DNA of 64,000 nt from DASZHJ01 sp035541215 (GTDB lineage: Bacteria; Pseudomonadota; Alphaproteobacteria; ATCC43930; CGMCC-115725). The notes beneath the pieces are model-generated. The model made no database searches. It was not told the origin of the DNA and was given only the letters and a program-made list of their open reading frames with translations. The position numbers and the translations under genes were made by a program. Shown here piece after piece: positions 60,105 to 64,000 of this stretch. Each line of letters begins with the position of its first letter. Position 1 is the stretch's first letter. The stretch is taken from contig DATKNV010000013.1 in NCBI GenBank assembly GCA_035541215.1, positions 62,001 through 126,000 of the forward strand, in the 5' to 3' direction.

Positions 60105-61108
60105 TGGCGCCGATCCGCCTGACATATCTGGGCGGCCCGGAAGTCCAGCGCATAGCGCTGACGGATGAGGAGATCATCGACTCCGTCGAGGCCGTCCTCC
60201 GCGCGCAGGGACGCGGGGAAACCGTCGTGGAGCCCCGCGTCCACCTGATTCCCGACAGGAAGGTCCACGGCCATTTCAACGTGCTCCGGGGCTACGTGGC
60301 TCCGCTGGGCGTCGCGGGCGTCAAGATCGTCGGCGACTACGTCGACAACTACAAGCAGGGCCTGCCCTCGGAGATGGCGCTCCTCAACCTCTTCGATCCC
60401 AGGACGGGAACTCCCATCGCCGTCGTCGACGCGAGCGCCATCACGGACATGCGGACCGGCGCCGTCACCGCCGTTGGCGCCAAATACCTCGCGCGCAGGG
60501 GAAGCCGCGTCCTCGGCCACATCGGCGCGCGCGGCACCGCCTATTGGAACGTACGGCTGCTGGACAAGCTCTTCGGCTTCGAGGAGATCCGCGTTCATTC
60601 GCGCCGGCCGGAAAGCCGCCGAGCCTTCGGCGAGAAGCTCGCGCACGATCTCGGCAAGCCCGTCACCGTCTGCGACGACTGGGAATCCTGTCTGCGCGGT
60701 GCCGACATCGTCGTGGAGGCATCGCGGCTCACCGAGCCCGCGCCGCTCCTCAAGACCGATTGGATCAAGCCCGGCGCCTTGGTCGTGCCCTACGGCACCA
60801 TGAGCGCGGTCGAGCTCACGCTCACGGACATCATGGACAAGATCGTCGTGGATGATTGGGGCCAGTGCAGGCAAGGCATCTTCGGGTCGTTGAGGGCGCA
60901 TGTGGAGACGGGCCGGCTCTCGGAGCAGAATCTGCACGGTGAGATCGGCGAGATCGTCGCGGGGAAGAGACCCGGCCGCGAGAAGGACAGCGAGACGATC
61001 CTCTTCTGGCATCGCGGCCTCGGCATCACCGACATCGCTCTCTGCCACGCGATGCTCGAGAAGGCCCGGCGGCTCGGGATCGGTCAGCAGCTCGTTTTCG
61101 CGGAGTAG
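60101..61108 (+). CDS. Ornithine cyclodeaminase / mu-crystallin family protein
   Basis: A 335-residue NAD(P)-dependent protein of the OCD/mu-crystallin family. The substrate domain comes first (VEPRVHLIPDRKVHGHFNVL, then KIVGDYVDNYKQGLPSE). The nucleotide domain starts at GAVTAVGAKYLARRGSRVLGHIGARG and ends with the LFFWHRG-like LFWHRGLGITDIALCH segment. Members are cyclodeaminases, ketimine reductases, or alanine and opine-type dehydrogenases; the residues do not settle which. The ATG overlaps the flavoprotein stop, so both act on the same pathway, plausibly on an N-substituted amino acid or its imine product. Confidence 0.85.
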   Translation: MMAPIRLTYLGGPEVQRIALTDEEIIDSVEAVLRAQGRGETVVEPRVHLIPDRKVHGHFNVLRGYVAPLGVAGVKIVGDYVDNYKQGLPSEMALLNLFDPRTGTPIAVVDASAITDMRTGAVTAVGAKYLARRGSRVLGHIGARGTAYWNVRLLDKLFGFEEIRVHSRRPESRRAFGEKLAHDLGKPVTVCDDWESCLRGADIVVEASRLTEPAPLLKTDWIKPGALVVPYGTMSAVELTLTDIMDKIVVDDWGQCRQGIFGSLRAHVETGRLSEQNLHGEIGEIVAGKRPGREKDSETILFWHRGLGITDIALCHAMLEKARRLGIGQQLVFAE

Positions 61109-61114
61109 TCCTGC

Positions 61115-61906
61115 GTGATCGCGAACGCCCGGATGTATTCCGTGGCCCCCGCGGCGGTGGAGGCGTGGCGGCGCCTCTTCGAATGGGTCTCCAAGGAGAG
61201 CGGCTTCCCCCTCGAGATCGTCGAGCACGCCTACCCCGCGAGCCTCGACGACCTCTGGCGCCGCGAGGACCTCGCCGCCGTCTCCATGTGCGGCCTTCCC
61301 TTCGCCAGGGACCGCAGAGCGCTCGTGGCGATCGCGGCGCCGATCCCCGCCGCTGCCCGCTATGGAGGCCGGCCCGTTTATTTCACGGATTTCGTCGTGC
61401 GGACCGATAGTCCCTTCCGCGCGCTCACGGAAACCTTCGGCCACCGCATCGCCTATACGACCCCGGGATCGCATTCCGGCTACAACGCCGCACGGCATCA
61501 TCTCCTGCGCTACCGCAAGCCGGAGCGGCGGCGCCTCTACGCCGAAGCCGTGGGCCCCGTCGTCACGCCGCGACGCGCGGTCGAGGCCGTCGCGGCGGGC
61601 AACGCGGAGGTCGCCCCCATCGACAGCTACGCGCTCGATCTCCTCCGCCTATACGATCCTGCTCTCGCGCGCTCGGTAAGGACGGTCGAGAGCACCGCCG
61701 CGGCACCGATACCGCCGCTGATTGCGTCTGCTGGCGTCGAGCGGAACCAGGCCTCAAGATTGCGGCAAGCCCTTACGCGAGCACCGGCGCATCTCCTCGA
61801 GCGCCTTACCCTCTCGGGCTTCGCGGAGGTCGATGTCGCCCGCTACGCCGTTCTCGTCGCGCTCGAGACCGAAGCCGTCAGCGGCGGCTATCCGGCTCTT
61901 GAATGA
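61115..61906 (+). CDS. PhnD-like phosphonate/phosphate-type binding-domain protein without signal peptide
   Basis: A 263-residue protein with the periplasmic binding-protein II fold of PhnD-type proteins: FPLEIVEHAYPASLDDLWRR, AAVSMCGLPFARD, YFTDFVVRTDSPFRAL, and FGHRIAYTTPGSHSGYNAARH with the SGYNA loop. No Sec or Tat signal is present from GTG 61115, and no permease or ATPase of this class is adjacent, so it may be cytoplasmic, for example a ligand sensor. It follows the cyclodeaminase-family gene by six bases. Its end overlaps the convergent lyase-like gene by 29 bases. Confidence 0.7.
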   Translation: MIANARMYSVAPAAVEAWRRLFEWVSKESGFPLEIVEHAYPASLDDLWRREDLAAVSMCGLPFARDRRALVAIAAPIPAAARYGGRPVYFTDFVVRTDSPFRALTETFGHRIAYTTPGSHSGYNAARHHLLRYRKPERRRLYAEAVGPVVTPRRAVEAVAAGNAEVAPIDSYALDLLRLYDPALARSVRTVESTAAAPIPPLIASAGVERNQASRLRQALTRAPAHLLERLTLSGFAEVDVARYAVLVALETEAVSGGYPALE

Positions 61907-63413
61907 GCGTTCCCGCCTCGATCTCGGCCGCCACGCGCTCGATTTCCGGCCCCATCGCACGATCCTCGTCGAGCGCCGGCACCAGCGCGCGGACCGCCTC
62001 GTAGGATTGGCGCATCGGTTTTCCGAGGCGCGCCGGCCGCAGATCGAGAGCCTGCGCGGCGACGATGAGCTCGATCGCGACGAGGAAGGGCAGCCGGTCG
62101 AGCATTGCCCGGACCTTCGCCACCGCCTGGGGCAGTAGGCTCGCATGGTCCTCGACCCCGTCCGCGACGCCGCGAAGACCGAGAGAGACGGGAAGGCTGA
62201 GGTGGTGTATTTCGACCTCGAGCGCGGCAAGGGTCTTTTGGGCCGTGGCGAAGCCCGTGCGCGTGCCCCCGCGCGGCGTGAGGAAGCGCGGGAGATCGCT
62301 GAAGCGCGGCGCGAGCAGCTTCAGGCTGCGCTCGCTGCAGAGCCCGGCTACGGCCGCGAGGGCGAGGCCCAGATGCTCGAAGCGCAGAGCGAGAGCGGTC
62401 GCGTCGAAATTGCCGGTGGAGATGATACGCTCCTCGTCCGCGATCACCAGAGGATTGTCGCCGGAGGCGTTGAGCTCGGTCTCGAGGGCGTCGGTTGCGA
62501 GATCGAGCGCATCGAGTGCCGCCCCATGCACGGGCGCGATGCAGCGGAAGCTCAGGGGGTCCTGGAGACGGCGGGGCGCCGTGGGCTGCCAGAGCTCGCT
62601 CCCCGCCAGCAGCGCCCTAAGCCGCTCTGCCGCGGCGGCTTGGCCCGGCGCGGGGCGCGCGCGCTGCGCCCGCGGATCGAGTGGGCTCAGGTTGCCCCGA
62701 AAGCCCTCGAGCGCGAGCGCCGCGGACACGTCGAGCGCCCGCAAGATGCTGGCGGCATCGTGGAGCACGAGCGCGCCCGAGCCCACGGAGAGGGCGTTCG
62801 AGTTGATGAGCGCAAGGCCGTCCTTGGGGCCGAGCGTCACCGGCTTCAGCCCCGCGGAGCGGAGGGCCTCGGCCGCGGGCAGGAGCTTGCCCCGGAATTC
62901 CACATCGCCTTCGCCGATGAGGGCGGAGGCGAGATGGGCGAGCGGCGCGAGATCTGCCGCACCGATCGACCCGATCGCGGGGACGGCCGGATGAATGCCG
63001 GCATTGAGCAAAGCCACCAAGCCATCGAGCACCGAGGGCGAGACACCGGAGCCGCCGGCGGCCATTCCGGCGATCCGCGCAAACATCGCGACGCGCACGG
63101 CCTCGCGCGGCAGCCGATATCCCACGGCGACGCAGCGCGCGCGGAGGGCCCGGGCCTGAAAGGCCGCCACGTCCTCGGGCGGGAGCCGCGTGTCGACCGC
63201 GGCGCCCAAGCCCGTGGTGAGGCCATAGACCGGCTTGTCGCCGGCGACCGCGCGCTCCACCACCGCGCGCTCCGCGACGATGCGGCTCCGCGCCGCCGCG
63301 GAGAGCTCGACCTTGGTGTCGTCGCGGCCCACTCGCGCCACGGTCGAGACCGCGATGCGCTCGTCACCGACGATGACGGGACTGGCGAGAGCGGGAGACT
63401 TCTTCCGGGGCAT
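61878..63413 (-). CDS. Aromatic amino acid lyase (HutH/PAL) homologue lacking the MIO tripeptide
   Basis: A 511-residue member of the histidine/phenylalanine ammonia-lyase fold. Recognisable parts are PVYGLTTGLGAAVDTRL (with the catalytic Tyr), LINSNALSVGSGAL, and the C-terminal FATAQKTLAALEVEIHHL region. The Ala-Ser-Gly that self-cyclises to the MIO electrophile is missing: the segment reads AIGSIGAADLAPLAHLASA, with Gly151-Ala152-Ala153-Asp154 in place of Gly-Ala-Ser-Gly-Asp. Normal ammonia-lyase chemistry should be impossible. It may be a hydratase, isomerase or binding protein. The amino-acid permease gene just upstream on the same strand suggests an imported amino-acid-like ligand. Confidence 0.82.
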   Translation of the reverse strand: MPRKKSPALASPVIVGDERIAVSTVARVGRDDTKVELSAAARSRIVAERAVVERAVAGDKPVYGLTTGLGAAVDTRLPPEDVAAFQARALRARCVAVGYRLPREAVRVAMFARIAGMAAGGSGVSPSVLDGLVALLNAGIHPAVPAIGSIGAADLAPLAHLASALIGEGDVEFRGKLLPAAEALRSAGLKPVTLGPKDGLALINSNALSVGSGALVLHDAASILRALDVSAALALEGFRGNLSPLDPRAQRARPAPGQAAAAERLRALLAGSELWQPTAPRRLQDPLSFRCIAPVHGAALDALDLATDALETELNASGDNPLVIADEERIISTGNFDATALALRFEHLGLALAAVAGLCSERSLKLLAPRFSDLPRFLTPRGGTRTGFATAQKTLAALEVEIHHLSLPVSLGLRGVADGVEDHASLLPQAVAKVRAMLDRLPFLVAIELIVAAQALDLRPARLGKPMRQSYEAVRALVPALDEDRAMGPEIERVAAEIEAGTLIQEPDSRR

Positions 63414-63429
63414 CCGACCTCGCTTGGTG

Positions 63430-64000
63430 CTAGGTTTGCACCTCGAGCCGCCACTCGAGAGCCCTGGTCGCGAGCGCGACCGGATAACAGAATGCGAAGA
63501 ACATGACGAGGAGCGCCAGATACATCGGCAGGAAGAGCTCCGGCCTCCCCTCGGCGACTAGCGCGCTGCGGGTCATGGTGAGGCCGTCCTGCACACCGAC
63601 GATGGAGATGAGCGGCGTCGCCATCGTGAGCGTCGCGTAAAGGTTCATCCAGGGCGGAATCATGCGCCGCACCGCCTGCGGGATGATGACGAGCCAGAGG
63701 ATTTGCCGCCGCGTGAAAGCGAGGCCCCTCGCGCTCTCCCATTGACCCGCCGGGATCGACAGCACGCCTCCGCGCACGATCTCCGAGATGTTGGCCATGA
63801 CGGGGAGCGCGAGGCCGATCACCGCCTTCATCCAATCCGGAAACGGCACGGTCTTCCCGAAGAGCGTGACTTGGTAGGGAATCAAAAACATGGCGTAGAA
63901 CAGAAGCACGAGCCAAGGCGCGTTCCGAAAAAACTGCATGGCACCGAGGCTCATGACGCGCGTCGGCCTGCCGCGCGCGATGAGGCCCAGGCCGAGGACC
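63430..64000 (-). CDS. Amino-acid ABC transporter permease (HisM/GlnP type), 5' end outside window
   Basis: The C-terminal 190 residues or so of a polar-amino-acid permease, running in from the right edge. Visible parts are MQFFRNAPWLVLLFYAMFLI, the helix-loop VPFPDWMKAVIGLALPVMAN, and the EAA-type loop ISEIVRGGVLSIPAGQWESA, then LVIIPQAVRRMIPPWMNLY. ATG 63954 is internal, since the frame stays open to the edge. It ends 16 bases before the lyase-like gene and probably shares an operon with it. Confidence 0.88.
   Translation of the reverse strand, partial: VLGLGLIARGRPTRVMSLGAMQFFRNAPWLVLLFYAMFLIPYQVTLFGKTVPFPDWMKAVIGLALPVMANISEIVRGGVLSIPAGQWESARGLAFTRRQILWLVIIPQAVRRMIPPWMNLYATLTMATPLISIVGVQDGLTMTRSALVAEGRPELFLPMYLALLVMFFAFCYPVALATRALEWRLEVQT

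Overview
This is a G+C-rich proteobacterial chromosome segment, with G or C at almost every third codon position. It is probably alphaproteobacterial. The evidence for that is the gene families (CnbZ-like deaminase, GrrA/GrrM-type remnant, FAD-SelD fusion, DddP-like M24 protein), a FixK/FNR-type site and tightly overlapping operons. I cannot name a genus. Genes are dense, many start with GTG or TTG, and many neighbours share ATGA, GTGA or TTGA stop/start overlaps.

Layout. 1-945: tail of an unknown gene and a hemolysin III-type membrane protein. 1010-9456: hydantoinase/oxoprolinase subunits B and A, a bifunctional beta-oxidation enzyme and two acyl-CoA dehydrogenases. 9457-13145: a membrane-anchored unknown, a DUF3175 protein, a solitary GroEL behind an FNR/FixK-like site, and a CnbZ-like protein ending at an intrinsic terminator. 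13301-22391: an MdtABC-type tripartite RND efflux operon with its outer-membrane lipoprotein.

22401-37085 (minus strand) is the centrepiece: a continuous formate dehydrogenase/selenocysteine island. From a near-consensus promoter it reads fdoG (in-frame UGA at codon 200 plus SECIS hairpin), fdoH, fdoI, fdhE, selA, a Sel1-repeat gene, selB, the tRNA-Sec gene, two unrecognised small genes, a lipoate-ligase-like gene, a DsrE-like gene, a GcvH-like gene, and an FAD-oxidoreductase/SelD fusion. The tRNA-Sec gene lies wholly inside the 3' end of the selB reading frame. The lipoyl ligase, lipoyl carrier and DsrE trio resembles sulfur-trafficking modules and may deliver reduced selenium or sulfur to SelD.

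37196-44923: an unknown gene, then a sugar ABC transporter (binding protein, two permeases, ATPase) translationally coupled to a GH31 glycosidase. 44966-45861: a decayed cyclophane-RiPP locus, with a Trp/Asn-rich precursor-like peptide and a GrrM-like radical SAM gene broken by a nonsense codon and a truncation.

45936-61906: accessory catabolism. It holds a Zn alcohol dehydrogenase, a small ABM-like protein, a homocysteine methyltransferase, a DddP-like M24 protein, an enolase-superfamily enzyme, a peptide/opine-type ABC system with a 2OG-oxygenase-like protein, a dimethylglycine-dehydrogenase-like flavoprotein, an ornithine-cyclodeaminase-family protein and a PhnD-like binding protein. A link to methylated amine or sulfonium compounds is plausible but inferred. 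61878-64000: an aromatic amino acid lyase homologue lacking the MIO-forming tripeptide, and an amino-acid ABC permease cut by the window edge.
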